A stretch of 64,000 bases of DNA from an uncultured Butyrivibrio sp. (GCA_945928575.1 CAMENP010000002.1:124001-188000), one strand, 5' to 3'; positions 8,677-17,309 are shown, counted from the stretch's first letter. The notes: generated from the letters alone by a model not told the origin. Translations and numbers: made by a program.

Positions 8677-10083
8677 ATGAGCAGTAATGACAGACAGCCA
8701 TCCAGAAAGAAGAAGAAAAATAACGGTATACCGATGCTTATAGCACTTGCGGTTGTAGCGGTTATACTTGTGGTGGTTCTTATAGTGCTAATTACAAGTG
8801 ATGGCGGAAATAAAAAGAATTCCCCAAAAGGTAATTCCAAATTTGCACTCAAAAATGAGACATATAATGTTGAACTTGGCAGCGATATGAATAATGTAAT
8901 TGCCAATGAAATCGTAACCGGTGACGGTGGATTAATCGCAGCAGCGAAAATAAATACCGACAATGTTGATTTTAACAAAGTCGGTGAATACAAAGCAACA
9001 GTCACCAGCGGTGAGTACAGTCTTGACTTTACGGTTAAGGTAGCTGATACAACTGCACCGGTTATTACACTTAAGAGCGAAAGCGTCAATATAATGAAAT
9101 CCGGTCAGGTTACAGCTGACAGCTTTATAGATTCGGTTGATGATAAGTCATCATATACAACCGGTGTGATTAAAGACGCTGATTCATCATCTCCTGCAGA
9201 TGACATGCAGGACTCTATATCATATGATACAACTGGAACATATACGATCGGTGTTGTTGCCAAGGATGAATACGGTAATTACGATATGAAGAAGGTTACC
9301 GTTAATGTGACAGATGTTGACTACAGTGCAATTATGAATTCTGGAGTTGATGTTACTATTCCGGCAGGTACGGATTTCTCACAATATAAGACGGATAAGG
9401 TTCCGTACGGATTCTCAACTACGGATGTGGATGAGCATAACAGACCGGGCGGATGTTCATATTATGATAAACTTTACGGCATGTATGCAGCTGACTTTAT
9501 CCAGCCGTACAGTAATTATATTTACCTGACATTTGATGAAGGATACGAATACGGTTTTACTCCGTCAATCCTTGATACACTTAAAGAGAAGGGTGTTAAG
9601 GCTGTGTTTTTCGTGACACTTCCGTACGCCAAGGATAATCCTGAACTTGTACAAAGAATGATCGATGAAGGACATGTGGTTGGCAATCATACAACAACGC
9701 ATCCGTCAGGCGGACTTCAGCAGTACAGTGTCCAGAAGCAGATTGATGATATCAATCAGGTTACACAATATGTCAAAGACAAATTCAATTACGATATGTA
9801 CCTGTTCAGATTCCCTGAAGGATCATTCAGCGAGCAGTCACTTGCAATTGTGCAGAGTCTTGGACTCCGTTCGGTATTCTGGAGCTTTGCATATAGGGAC
9901 TGGGTTGTGGATGATCAGCCGGATGTGGCAGAATCACTTCAGACAGCACTTGACAGATCCCATGGAGGAGCAATTTATCTGCTTCATGCCGAAAGCGAGA
10001 CAAATACCAAGATGCTTGGAGATTTAATTGACGGTCTCAGAAAGAAAGGATTCGACTTCGGTTACTATGCGAAGATGGATTAG
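8677..10083 (+). CDS. Membrane-anchored polysaccharide deacetylase, PdaA-like
   Basis: A 468-residue protein with a short basic cytoplasmic tail (KKKKNN), one membrane helix (about 18-40), two Ig-like beta modules (about 55-215; the second resembles the DUF5011 type) and a C-terminal NodB-homology deacetylase domain (about 265-468). Motif 1 reads TFDEGYE (285-291), with Glu where the metal-binding second Asp usually stands; motif 2 is HTTTH (338-342); later motifs RFPEGSFSE, DWVVDD and LLHAES are present. The overall pattern resembles PdaA, which deacetylates N-acetylmuramic acid in peptidoglycan. Extracytoplasmic location is inferred. It is the last gene of the spoIIM-like/xer unit, before a strong terminator. 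Confidence 0.88.
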   Translation: MSSNDRQPSRKKKKNNGIPMLIALAVVAVILVVVLIVLITSDGGNKKNSPKGNSKFALKNETYNVELGSDMNNVIANEIVTGDGGLIAAAKINTDNVDFNKVGEYKATVTSGEYSLDFTVKVADTTAPVITLKSESVNIMKSGQVTADSFIDSVDDKSSYTTGVIKDADSSSPADDMQDSISYDTTGTYTIGVVAKDEYGNYDMKKVTVNVTDVDYSAIMNSGVDVTIPAGTDFSQYKTDKVPYGFSTTDVDEHNRPGGCSYYDKLYGMYAADFIQPYSNYIYLTFDEGYEYGFTPSILDTLKEKGVKAVFFVTLPYAKDNPELVQRMIDEGHVVGNHTTTHPSGGLQQYSVQKQIDDINQVTQYVKDKFNYDMYLFRFPEGSFSEQSLAIVQSLGLRSVFWSFAYRDWVVDDQPDVAESLQTALDRSHGGAIYLLHAESETNTKMLGDLIDGLRKKGFDFGYYAKMD

Positions 10084-10098
10084 GATAATATAATACAG

Positions 10099-10131
10099 AA
10101 CTGCCGGGTGTACCGTCCGGCAGTTTTTTTG
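10099..10131 (+). terminator. Rho-independent terminator after the deacetylase gene
   Basis: AACTGCCGG (10099-10107) pairs with CCGGCAGTT (10117-10125) and is followed by a run of T to 10130. Confidence 0.92.
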
Positions 10132-10137
10132 TTATGG

Positions 10138-10220
10138 CGACGAGGAAAATACACGCATTTATGCGGTGTATTTGACGACCGCTAATCAGAGCGAGATTCG
10201 CAGAGCGTATCTCGTCTCTG
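10138..10220. repeat. Small nested palindromic element between convergent genes
   Basis: Between two terminators lie two consecutive imperfect hairpins: AAATACACGC/GCGGTGTATTT (10148-10173) and CAGAGCGAGAT/ATCTCGTCTCTG (10187-10220). The outer hexamers GACGAG (10138) and CTCGTC (10211) are also complementary. No coding potential is seen. It resembles a small palindromic repeat unit, but no second copy is in the window. Confidence 0.4.
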
Positions 10221-10222
10221 TA

Positions 10223-10256
10223 TAAAAAAGCGTAACAGACAAAAGCCTGTTACGCA
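10223..10256 (-). terminator. Rho-independent terminator of the DAHP synthase gene
   Basis: Read on the minus strand, GCGTAACAG pairs with CTGTTACGC (plus-strand arms 10230-10238 and 10247-10255), followed by a T run (plus-strand A run 10224-10229). Confidence 0.9.
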
Positions 10257-10268
10257 ATTAAAAGTCAA

Positions 10269-11297
10269 TTAACAATTCTCTGCTATTGTATAAAGCAGTT
10301 TCTCTGAATCATCCCATCCAAGGCATGGGTCTGTGATCGATTTACCGTAAATATGTTCGCCGATCTTCTGTGAACCCGGTTCGATATAACTCTCAACCAT
10401 AACACCTTTGACAAGCTTGCGGATATCGGAATTCATCTTGCGGCTGTGGAGTACATCCTCGACAATTCTTATCTGTTCAAGGTACTGCTTGTTGGAATTG
10501 CTGTGGTTTGAATCAACAATCGTTGCCGGATATTTAAGGTCGTGTTCTGCATAAAGTTTATTAAGAAGAAGTAAATCTTCATAATGGTAATTCGGCATGC
10601 ACTGGCCTTTTTTGTTTACGGAACCGCGAAGAACGGTGTGTGTAAGTTCGTTGCCGGTTGTGGAAACCTCGGCACCTCTGTATATGAAAGTGTGAGGGTG
10701 GCTTGCAGCGTGAACTGAGTTAAGCATAACCTCGTATCCGCCGCTTGTAGGATTCTTCATTCCGACAGGAACATCCATACCGCTTGCGGTGAGTCTGTGC
10801 TGCTGGTCTTCAACGGAACGGGCACCGATTGCCACATAAGCGAGTGTGTCATCGCAATATGTCCAGTTCTCAGGGTAAAGCATCTCATCTGCCGGGAAAA
10901 ATCCGGTATTGGAAATTACATCAAGATGAAGTTTACGGATTGCCTTTATTCCTGCGATAAGATCCGGCTTCTTCTCCGGGTCCGGCTGGTGAAGCATTCC
11001 CTTGTATCCGTCACCTGTTGTACGCGGCTTGTTGGTATATACACGCGGAATGATGATTACTTTGTCTTTTATTTTTTCCTGCACTTTGGCAAGTCTTGTA
11101 ACGTAGTCAAGAACGGCATCCTCGTTATCGGCTGAGCATGGTCCGATTACGGCGAGAAATTTATCCGATGCGCCGGTAAAGACATCGCGGATCTGTGCAT
11201 CGCGTTCTTTCTTTAATTCAATCTGTTCTTTTGTGAGCGGGAATTCTGCCTTAATCTCTTCAGGAGAAGGCAGAGTCTTAATCAAATGTATACTCAT
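10269..11297 (-). CDS. aroF: 3-deoxy-7-phosphoheptulonate synthase (class I DAHP synthase)
   Basis: A 342-residue enzyme joining phosphoenolpyruvate and erythrose 4-phosphate, the first step of the shikimate pathway. Family motifs are clear: VIGPCSADN, IIPRVYTNKPRTTGDGYKG, GARSVEDQQHR, GMKNPTSG and VDSNHSNSNK. The class I AroF/G/H type is clear; which end-product inhibits it cannot be told. GGAGGA lies 4 nt upstream of the ATG. A dedicated terminator follows, so the gene is probably monocistronic. aroC lies about 15 kb away on the other strand. Confidence 0.95.
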   Translation of the reverse strand: MSIHLIKTLPSPEEIKAEFPLTKEQIELKKERDAQIRDVFTGASDKFLAVIGPCSADNEDAVLDYVTRLAKVQEKIKDKVIIIPRVYTNKPRTTGDGYKGMLHQPDPEKKPDLIAGIKAIRKLHLDVISNTGFFPADEMLYPENWTYCDDTLAYVAIGARSVEDQQHRLTASGMDVPVGMKNPTSGGYEVMLNSVHAASHPHTFIYRGAEVSTTGNELTHTVLRGSVNKKGQCMPNYHYEDLLLLNKLYAEHDLKYPATIVDSNHSNSNKQYLEQIRIVEDVLHSRKMNSDIRKLVKGVMVESYIEPGSQKIGEHIYGKSITDPCLGWDDSEKLLYTIAENC

Positions 11298-11398
11298 TAT
11301 GTCCTCCTAACAGTATAAAATCCTAACGAATAAGATTTTAACACGAAAAAAAGTATAATGCTACATTTTTTTTGAAATAATATCCGACAATGTATGTA

Positions 11399-11427
11399 TT
11401 TACACCTAAAACGGCTTTTGGTATAAT
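11399..11427 (+). promoter_or_regulatory. Sigma-A type promoter of the LiaF-like gene
   Basis: TTTACA (11399-11404) and TATAAT (11422-11427) are separated by 17 nt, with the start codon 36 nt downstream. Confidence 0.75.
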
Positions 11428-11462
11428 AATTATTATCAAGGACATATATGGAGGTAATGACT

Positions 11463-12191
11463 ATGAAAAAAAGAACAAGCAGTGTCATGTGGGGAATATT
11501 ACTTATCGCAGCAGCTGCATTTATAGTGCTTTCCGCATTTGGGTTTATGCATGATGTGGGCGTTGTAAGTATTATTTTTACAATTGTATTTGCCGGCATA
11601 ATAATCAGCAATATTCCTGCCTGGAATTTCTGGGGGATATTCCTTCCGCTTGCGGGAATATGTATAATTTATTCGGATGCGTGGGGAATACAGAAACTTT
11701 CACCATGGCCTTTAGTACTGATTGCAGTGCTTTTGAGCATAGGCTTTTCGCTTATATTCAAGACCGGAAGCCGCAACCGCAGCTATAACGGTAATGCAGC
11801 GCAGACTAATGCGTCAAATGCGGGTTACAGAACAGAATATATTAACCAGGGCGTTAATAATATTGTTAATTGTTCGACTAAGTTCTCTTCTGCGGTCAAA
11901 TATATCCGCATGAATAATTTTGAACGCGCCAATATCAATCTTTCATTCGGTAATATGGATGTGTATTTTGACGGCTGCAATATACCGTCGGGCCATGCGA
12001 TCATAGATGTCAACGGCAGATTCGGAAGCCTGGTCCTGTATATACCGTCAGGATGGAAAGTTGATGTACAGGCCGGAACGATGGCCGGACGTGTGAGCGA
12101 GCGCAACAGACCGAATGTATCTGCAGGTTCACCGGTAGTTACACTTAACGGTGTTATGCAGTTTGGCTCGGTAGAGATACAATATATTTAA
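11463..12191 (+). CDS. LiaF-like membrane protein
   Basis: A 242-residue protein with a LiaI/LiaF-type N-terminal membrane region (four hydrophobic segments, residues 8-105), a linker rich in Asn/Ser/Arg, and a soluble C-terminal domain of beta-strand character (SFGNMDVYFDG, GSLVLYIPSGW) similar to the LiaF C-terminal domain. In Bacilli LiaF controls the LiaSR cell-envelope stress system, but no two-component genes are nearby. The chosen ATG (11463) is 8 nt after GGAGG; an ATG at 11448 overlaps that site and is unlikely. deoB follows 62 nt later with a hairpin between. Confidence 0.75.
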   Translation: MKKRTSSVMWGILLIAAAAFIVLSAFGFMHDVGVVSIIFTIVFAGIIISNIPAWNFWGIFLPLAGICIIYSDAWGIQKLSPWPLVLIAVLLSIGFSLIFKTGSRNRSYNGNAAQTNASNAGYRTEYINQGVNNIVNCSTKFSSAVKYIRMNNFERANINLSFGNMDVYFDGCNIPSGHAIIDVNGRFGSLVLYIPSGWKVDVQAGTMAGRVSERNRPNVSAGSPVVTLNGVMQFGSVEIQYI

Positions 12192-12197
12192 TCTTAT

Positions 12198-12228
12198 GAT
12201 TTATCCGTCGTTAACCGGCGGATAAATC
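12198..12228 (+). other. Intergenic hairpin between the LiaF-like gene and deoB
   Basis: GATTTATCCGTCG (12198-12210) pairs with CGGCGGATAAATC (12216-12228) with one G-T pair. No T run follows, so it may be an RNA processing or stability element rather than a terminator. Confidence 0.55.
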
Positions 12229-12253
12229 TGCATATAAGGAAGGTGTTTGACTT

Positions 12254-13429
12254 ATGAGACGTGTAATTTGGATCATACTTGACAGTGCAGGCATGGGAGA
12301 AGCGCCGGATGCCGCTGCGTTCGGTGATGTTGGAAGCAGCACGATACCGCACACATGGGATTATAATAACGGACTTAATATACCTAATCTCCTTAAAATG
12401 GGACTGGGTAATATTGATGGAATGAAGTCGCTCCCTGTTGTAAATGAAGGCGAAATAAAGGGTGCTTACGGACGTTCATCGGAGAAATCGGCCGGCAAGG
12501 ATACTACGGTCGGTCATTGGGAAATGACAGGTATAATATCAGACAAACCATTTCCGACATATCCGGACGGATTCCCCGACAGGATAATAAATGAATTTAT
12601 CAAAGAAACAGGAGTTTCAGGGGTGCTTGGAAACTGTGTTGCTTCGGGAACCGAGATAATCAAGAAACTCGGTGCGGAACATGAACGTACAGGCAAGCCG
12701 ATCGTATATACATCTGCCGACAGTGTTTTTCAGATTGCGGTTAATGTTGACTGCTTCCCGCTCGACAGTCTGTATGATATGTGTGCCAAGGCAAGAAAGA
12801 TACTCACCGGGCATGATGAGGTAGCCAGAGTGATTGCAAGGCCGTTTACCGGCCATGACGGTAATTACGTAAGAACTTCCGACAGGAGGGATTATGCTAT
12901 ATTGCCGCCGGATTATAACCTTTTGCACAGGTTGAAGGAGCAGAATTATGATGTTTGGGCGGTCGGCAAGATAGAAGATATTTTTGCCGGATCCGGAATA
13001 ACGCGCGCCGTACATACGAAGAATAATATGAACGGCGTGGATGTAACGATTGAGCTTATGAAAGAAAAATCACACGGACTTATTTTTACAAATCTGGTAG
13101 AGTTTGACTCTTCATGGGGACACCGCAGAGATGCATCCGGATACGGGAAAGGACTTGAAGATTTTGATGCCAGACTTCCGGAAATTATCCGCGCAATGAA
13201 TGATGATGACATTCTCGTAATCAATGCGGATCATGGATGTGACCCTACATTTAAAGGAACGGATCATACAAGGGAGTATATTCCGGTACTTGTGTATGGA
13301 AAGAATATCAGACCTGTCAATTTCGGGACAAGGAACTGCTTTGCGGATATCGGGCAGACAATAGCGGAATATCTGGGGGCAGAACCGATTGTTACGGGTG
13401 AGAGTTTCCTTGAAAGGATTGCAAGGTGA
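12254..13429 (+). CDS. deoB: Phosphopentomutase
   Basis: A 391-residue metalloenzyme interconverting (deoxy)ribose 1- and 5-phosphate in nucleoside salvage. It belongs to the alkaline-phosphatase-like fold: DSAGMGEAPDA near the N-terminus, GKDTTVGHWEM holding the phospho-threonine, and C-terminal metal ligands in DHGCDPTFKGTDHTREY. Length matches the family. AAGGAAGG precedes the ATG. The gene is followed after 5 nt by a pyrimidine nucleoside phosphorylase, giving a complete route from pyrimidine nucleosides to pentose 5-phosphate. Confidence 0.96.
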   Translation: MRRVIWIILDSAGMGEAPDAAAFGDVGSSTIPHTWDYNNGLNIPNLLKMGLGNIDGMKSLPVVNEGEIKGAYGRSSEKSAGKDTTVGHWEMTGIISDKPFPTYPDGFPDRIINEFIKETGVSGVLGNCVASGTEIIKKLGAEHERTGKPIVYTSADSVFQIAVNVDCFPLDSLYDMCAKARKILTGHDEVARVIARPFTGHDGNYVRTSDRRDYAILPPDYNLLHRLKEQNYDVWAVGKIEDIFAGSGITRAVHTKNNMNGVDVTIELMKEKSHGLIFTNLVEFDSSWGHRRDASGYGKGLEDFDARLPEIIRAMNDDDILVINADHGCDPTFKGTDHTREYIPVLVYGKNIRPVNFGTRNCFADIGQTIAEYLGAEPIVTGESFLERIAR

Positions 13430-13434
13430 TTTAT

Positions 13435-14745
13435 ATGAGAATGTACGATATTATACAGCATAAAAGAGATAACAAAGAACTTTCGGACGAAGAGATTGGC
13501 TTTTTCATTAAAGAGTACACGGCCGGAAATATTCCGGATTATCAGGCCTCGGCGCTTGCAATGGCGATTTTTTTTAACGGGATGACACCGAGGGAGACGG
13601 CGACACTGACACTTGCAATGGCGCACAGCGGTGATGTGATGGATCTTTCACCAATCAAAGGCATTAAGGTTGACAAACACAGCACGGGAGGCGTCGGAGA
13701 TAAGACGTCGTTGGTTCTCGGACCAATGGTTGCAGCACTTGGCGTTCCGGTTGCCAAAATGTCGGGACGCGGACTCGGACATACCGGCGGCACGATAGAT
13801 AAGCTTGAGAGTTTTCCGGGATTTCAGACCGGAATACCGGAACAGGAATTTTTTGATAATGTCAACAGAATAGGAATTGCGATTGCCGGACAGACAGGTA
13901 ATCTTGCACCGGCTGATAAGAAACTGTATGCACTCAGGGATGTCACGGCTACAGTTGAGAGCATACCGCTTATTGCAAGCAGTATCATGAGCAAGAAAAT
14001 AGCAGCCGGGGCAGACGTTATAGTTCTCGATGTGAAAGTCGGAAGCGGAGCATTCATGAAGGATGAAGAAAGCGCCGTCAAGCTTGCGGACACAATGGTC
14101 AGAATAGGCGATGATGTCGGAAGAAAGACAATGGCGGTTGTCAGTGATATGGATGAACCTCTGGGATTTGCAATCGGTAATGCACTTGAAGTTAAGGAAG
14201 CGATAGATACTCTTGCCGGTAAGGGACCGCAGGATTTGTATGAATTGTGCCTTGAACTTGGATCGCATATGGTTGTCGGTGCCGGCAAAGCACAGAATTG
14301 TGGCGAAGCAAAAGAAATGTTGGCAGACACTATTAAAGATAAAAGTGCACTTAAGAAGCTTGCCGAACTTGTGGAAGCACAGGGCGGCAGACCCGAAGCG
14401 GTCTACGATACATCGCTTCTCCCAAAGGCCTCGATTGAATATGATTTTAAGGCTGAGAGGGACGGATATGTCAGCCGTATAATATGTGATCTTGTCGGAA
14501 CAAGTGCCATGATTCTCGGAGGAGGACGGGAGAATAAGGACAGCGTTATAGACCTGGCGGTCGGAATTGTACTTGAAGTTAAGAAAGGTGCATATGTCCG
14601 TAAAGGAGACGTACTTGCCAGATTCTATGCCAATGATGAAAACAAACTCTCCGATGCGGTCAAGCGTTTTGAAAATGCTTATATAATAGAAGATACCGAA
14701 CCTGTTAAGAGCAATCTGATCAAGAAAGTTATAATGGAGGCATGA
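13435..14745 (+). CDS. pdp: Pyrimidine-nucleoside phosphorylase
   Basis: A 436-residue enzyme releasing uracil or thymine and (deoxy)ribose 1-phosphate from nucleosides; the sugar phosphate is the deoB substrate. The signature KHSTGGVGDKTSL and the GRGLGHTGGT phosphate/base-site motif are present. The start MRMYDIIQHKRD (ATG 13435) follows AAGGTGA that overlaps the deoB stop codon; an in-frame GTG at 13426 lies inside deoB and is rejected. An ATG at 13441 is a less likely alternative. The sirtuin gene follows 4 nt after the stop. Confidence 0.94.
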   Translation: MRMYDIIQHKRDNKELSDEEIGFFIKEYTAGNIPDYQASALAMAIFFNGMTPRETATLTLAMAHSGDVMDLSPIKGIKVDKHSTGGVGDKTSLVLGPMVAALGVPVAKMSGRGLGHTGGTIDKLESFPGFQTGIPEQEFFDNVNRIGIAIAGQTGNLAPADKKLYALRDVTATVESIPLIASSIMSKKIAAGADVIVLDVKVGSGAFMKDEESAVKLADTMVRIGDDVGRKTMAVVSDMDEPLGFAIGNALEVKEAIDTLAGKGPQDLYELCLELGSHMVVGAGKAQNCGEAKEMLADTIKDKSALKKLAELVEAQGGRPEAVYDTSLLPKASIEYDFKAERDGYVSRIICDLVGTSAMILGGGRENKDSVIDLAVGIVLEVKKGAYVRKGDVLARFYANDENKLSDAVKRFENAYIIEDTEPVKSNLIKKVIMEA

Positions 14746-14749
14746 TTAA

Positions 14750-15478
14750 ATGAATGAGAATATTGAGAAGCTTCGTAAAATAATTTCTGAAAGCGATAAC
14801 ATAGTATTTTTTGGCGGAGCAGGAGTAAGCACAGAAAGCAATATACCTGATTTCAGAAGTGTTGACGGTCTGTATAACCAGAAATATGCGTATCCTCCGG
14901 AAACTATCCTGAGCCACACTTTTTTCATGAGACATACGGATGAATTCTTCAACTTCTATCGTGATAAAATGTTATATCCGGATGCAAGACCCAATAAGGC
15001 ACATATTGCTCTTGCAAAATTAGAGAAGCTTGGCAAATGCAGGGCGATTGTAACACAGAATATTGACGGTCTGCATCAGGCGGCGGGAAGCAAGGAAGTG
15101 CTGGAACTTCATGGAAGCGTGCTCCGCAATTACTGCATGAAATGCGCAAGATTCTATGATGAAAGCGCGATCATAAACAGTACGGGCATACCAAGGTGTG
15201 ATTGCGGCGGGATAATTAAGCCTGATGTTGTACTTTATGAGGAAGGCCTGGATAACAATACGCTGACCAAAGCGGTAAAATACATAAGTGAAGCGGATGT
15301 GCTTATAGTTGCCGGTACTTCGTTGACTGTATACCCTGCAGCCGGTCTTATTGATTATTATCATGGAAATAAATTGATTTTGATCAATAAATCCGCAACA
15401 GCCAGAGATTCTGTTGCGGATATTGTAATAAATGATGCAGTTGGCGAGACACTTGATTATTGCGTCAGAGATTTATAG
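14750..15478 (+). CDS. cobB: NAD-dependent protein deacylase (sirtuin)
   Basis: A 242-residue SIR2-family enzyme removing acyl groups from lysine with NAD. Visible motifs are GAGVSTESNIPDFR (23-36), TQNID (102-106), the catalytic His121 in LHGS, and a zinc ribbon with Cys129, Cys132, Cys150 and Cys152. The C-x-C second pair, tighter than the usual C-x2-C, is seen in some Firmicute sirtuins. It lies 4 nt after pdp, so it is probably co-transcribed with the nucleoside salvage genes. Its 3' end overlaps the convergent ProX-type gene by 6 nt. Confidence 0.93.
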   Translation: MNENIEKLRKIISESDNIVFFGGAGVSTESNIPDFRSVDGLYNQKYAYPPETILSHTFFMRHTDEFFNFYRDKMLYPDARPNKAHIALAKLEKLGKCRAIVTQNIDGLHQAAGSKEVLELHGSVLRNYCMKCARFYDESAIINSTGIPRCDCGGIIKPDVVLYEEGLDNNTLTKAVKYISEADVLIVAGTSLTVYPAAGLIDYYHGNKLILINKSATARDSVADIVINDAVGETLDYCVRDL

Positions 15479-16027
15479 ATACGCATCGCCAAGATCAACA
15501 AATACAGGCTCGTGATGGACGGCAGGGAGAAATACATCCAGGATATCGGATGTGAGCATTCTGATCGATGATGTGTTAATGCATGGGTGGCATGCAAAGT
15601 ATTTTTCGTTGAGCAGTTCCTTGTCAATCACGAGCTTGACTTTGTTATCGTGGTCATTCATGAGACCCATTACAGTCACTGAACCCGGAGTAAGATCAAG
15701 AAATTCTTCCATGTATTTCTCATCCGCAAAAGACAGTCTGGTGGTGCCGAGCTGCTTCGATAATATGGCGGTCCTGAATTTTTTATTTCCCGGCATTACA
15801 ACCATATAATATTCGTCACCTTTTGAATTCCTGAGAAACAGATTTTTATAAATCCTACATCCGAAAAGGTGATCGATTTCATCGCAGTCTGCAATTGTCA
15901 TTGCTACTTCATGATCGATTCTTTTAAATGGTATTTTAAGTTCATCCAGCAGATCATATGTCCGCACTTCTTTGGCGAGACGTCTTTCTTTGGTGACGGG
16001 TCTTCCGTCGCATACAAATAAATCCAT
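15473..16027 (-). CDS. Prolyl-tRNA editing protein, ProX/YbaK family
   Basis: A 184-residue stand-alone editing-domain protein. KNLFLRNSKGDEYYMVV and CHPCINTSSIRM are the conserved segments of the ProX (ProXp-ala) group, which hydrolyses Ala-tRNAPro made in error by prolyl-tRNA synthetase. GGAGGT precedes the ATG on the minus strand. It is convergent with the sirtuin gene and apparently monocistronic. Family assignment is firm; the exact mischarged tRNA is inferred. Confidence 0.87.
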   Translation of the reverse strand: MDLFVCDGRPVTKERRLAKEVRTYDLLDELKIPFKRIDHEVAMTIADCDEIDHLFGCRIYKNLFLRNSKGDEYYMVVMPGNKKFRTAILSKQLGTTRLSFADEKYMEEFLDLTPGSVTVMGLMNDHDNKVKLVIDKELLNEKYFACHPCINTSSIRMLTSDILDVFLPAVHHEPVFVDLGDAYL

Positions 16028-16147
16028 TGCAGTCGGTTACCTCCGTAAATTATTGAAATTATATTAGCACGAATATGTTTTTTTGTGAATATCTGATTAC
16101 CGGCGGAATATATTTTAATATCCGGATTCGGGAAAGGGGATTATGAA

Positions 16148-16504
16148 TTGGGCAGAAAATTAACAACAATATTCAAAGTTCTGATTGCCGCATATCTTAT
16201 CAGCGCGGTTTTATTGTTAGCGGGAGCATTTATAATGTACAAAATGAGACTTGGCGACGGACAGATGCGCATAGTGGTTATGGTTATATACGGAATATCA
16301 TCTATTGCGGCGGGAATTATATACGGTAAGGCCAAAAAAGAAAAAAGAGTACTTAACGGTGCATTGATAGGAACACTGTATTTTGTATTTTTATCGGTTG
16401 TATCTTTTATAATAAATAAGGGGCTGTATGATGATATCAAAAAAGCGATAATATCATTTGTTATATGCGTGACCGGCGGCATACTCGGAGCGATTATGAG
16501 TTAA
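16148..16504 (+). CDS. Small membrane protein, TIGR04086 (DUF3792) type
   Basis: A 118-residue protein with four hydrophobic segments (about 8-30, 40-58, 68-88 and 98-117) separated by short charged loops. The NGALIGTLYFVFLSVVSFI segment fits the TIGR04086/DUF3792 family of Firmicute membrane proteins of unknown function. The start is TTG at 16148, 8 nt after AAGGGG; an ATG at 16143 in another frame closes at once. No function can be assigned. Confidence 0.72.
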   Translation: MGRKLTTIFKVLIAAYLISAVLLLAGAFIMYKMRLGDGQMRIVVMVIYGISSIAAGIIYGKAKKEKRVLNGALIGTLYFVFLSVVSFIINKGLYDDIKKAIISFVICVTGGILGAIMS

Positions 16505-16509
16505 AACAG

Positions 16510-16538
16510 TTGACCTTGCAGTGGAATAAAGTTATACT
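16510..16538 (+). promoter_or_regulatory. Sigma-A type promoter of the zinc-ribbon repeat gene
   Basis: TTGACC (16510-16515), a 17-nt spacer and TATACT (16533-16538), 36 nt before the start codon. Confidence 0.7.
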
Positions 16539-16574
16539 TATTACATAAATAAACTTTAACGGAGGAATTCGTAT

Positions 16575-17258
16575 ATGAGAAACAATGCAGACAGGGAAAT
16601 AAATGATATCAACAGAAATATTCAGGCAGCACAGATGAGAATTAATGAAATATATGCAGCAATAGGACGTACATACTATGCGGAAACTGAGAATCCGCAG
16701 GGTGTATATGCGCAGATGTTCGCTGATCTTAAGGCAACCGAAGAGCAGATTGAACAGATGAATACCAGAGTGAAATTCCTTAACGGAATTGTAGTATGTA
16801 CTAACTGCCACTCGGACAACTCTGTTAACGCAGCATTTTGTTCGGTGTGCGGCACGAGACTGCCGCATACAATGGTAGCCGACGGAGCCAACAGATGTAC
16901 GAGATGTGGCAATATCATTAATCCGGGCCAGATGTTCTGCGGAGTATGCGGTACCAAGGTCGAGAATATACCGGTACAGCCTGAAATACAGCCACAGGTC
17001 AATGAAGTACCGGTACAACCGGCAGTACAGCCGCAGGTCAATGAAGCACCGGTACAACCGGCAGTACAGCCGCAGGTCAATGAAACACCGGTACAGCCTG
17101 AAATACAGCCACAGTTTAATGGAGTAAATGAAGCGGTAACAGAAGAAGTACCTGTAACAGAACCGGAAGAAGTTAAGCAGAGATTCTGCCCGAACTGCCA
17201 TGCACCGGTTATAGCCGATGATGCGGTATTCTGTGCGGAATGCGGAACAAGATTATAG
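16575..17258 (+). CDS. Zinc-ribbon protein with Pro/Gln/Val tandem repeats
   Basis: A 227-residue protein of unknown function. An N-terminal helical region (1-70) is followed by two zinc ribbons (CTNCHSDN...CSVCGTRL and CTRCGNII...CGVCGTKV, about 75-135), a linker of four 13-residue repeats (PVQPxxQPQVNE-type, residues 133-184) and a third zinc ribbon at the C-terminus (CPNCHAP...CAECGTRL). No signal peptide or membrane segment is seen, so it is probably cytoplasmic. GGAGGAATT precedes the ATG. Such double-zinc-ribbon proteins are common in Clostridia and often sit at scaffolding or regulatory proteins, but no partner is evident. Confidence 0.85.
   Translation: MRNNADREINDINRNIQAAQMRINEIYAAIGRTYYAETENPQGVYAQMFADLKATEEQIEQMNTRVKFLNGIVVCTNCHSDNSVNAAFCSVCGTRLPHTMVADGANRCTRCGNIINPGQMFCGVCGTKVENIPVQPEIQPQVNEVPVQPAVQPQVNEAPVQPAVQPQVNETPVQPEIQPQFNGVNEAVTEEVPVTEPEEVKQRFCPNCHAPVIADDAVFCAECGTRL
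16971..17126 (+). repeat. Four 39-nt in-frame tandem repeats
   Basis: Units start at 16971, 17010, 17049 and 17088. The two central units are identical except in the last codon; the outer units share a CCTGAAATA variant. Each unit encodes 13 residues of the PVQPE(A)I(V)QPQVNE type. Confidence 0.95.
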
Positions 17259-17309
17259 GATATGCGGGAATTACAGGGGGTAAAGGCTTATCAGACGAGG
17301 ACAGAACCA

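Noticed and set aside
10190-10222. Second terminator for the deacetylase gene
   Set aside because: The hairpin is not followed by a T run on the plus strand, and a strong terminator already lies at 10099-10131.
13648-14268. Minus-strand frame opposite pdp
   Set aside because: Antisense shadow of a conserved enzyme; composition does not resemble a real protein.
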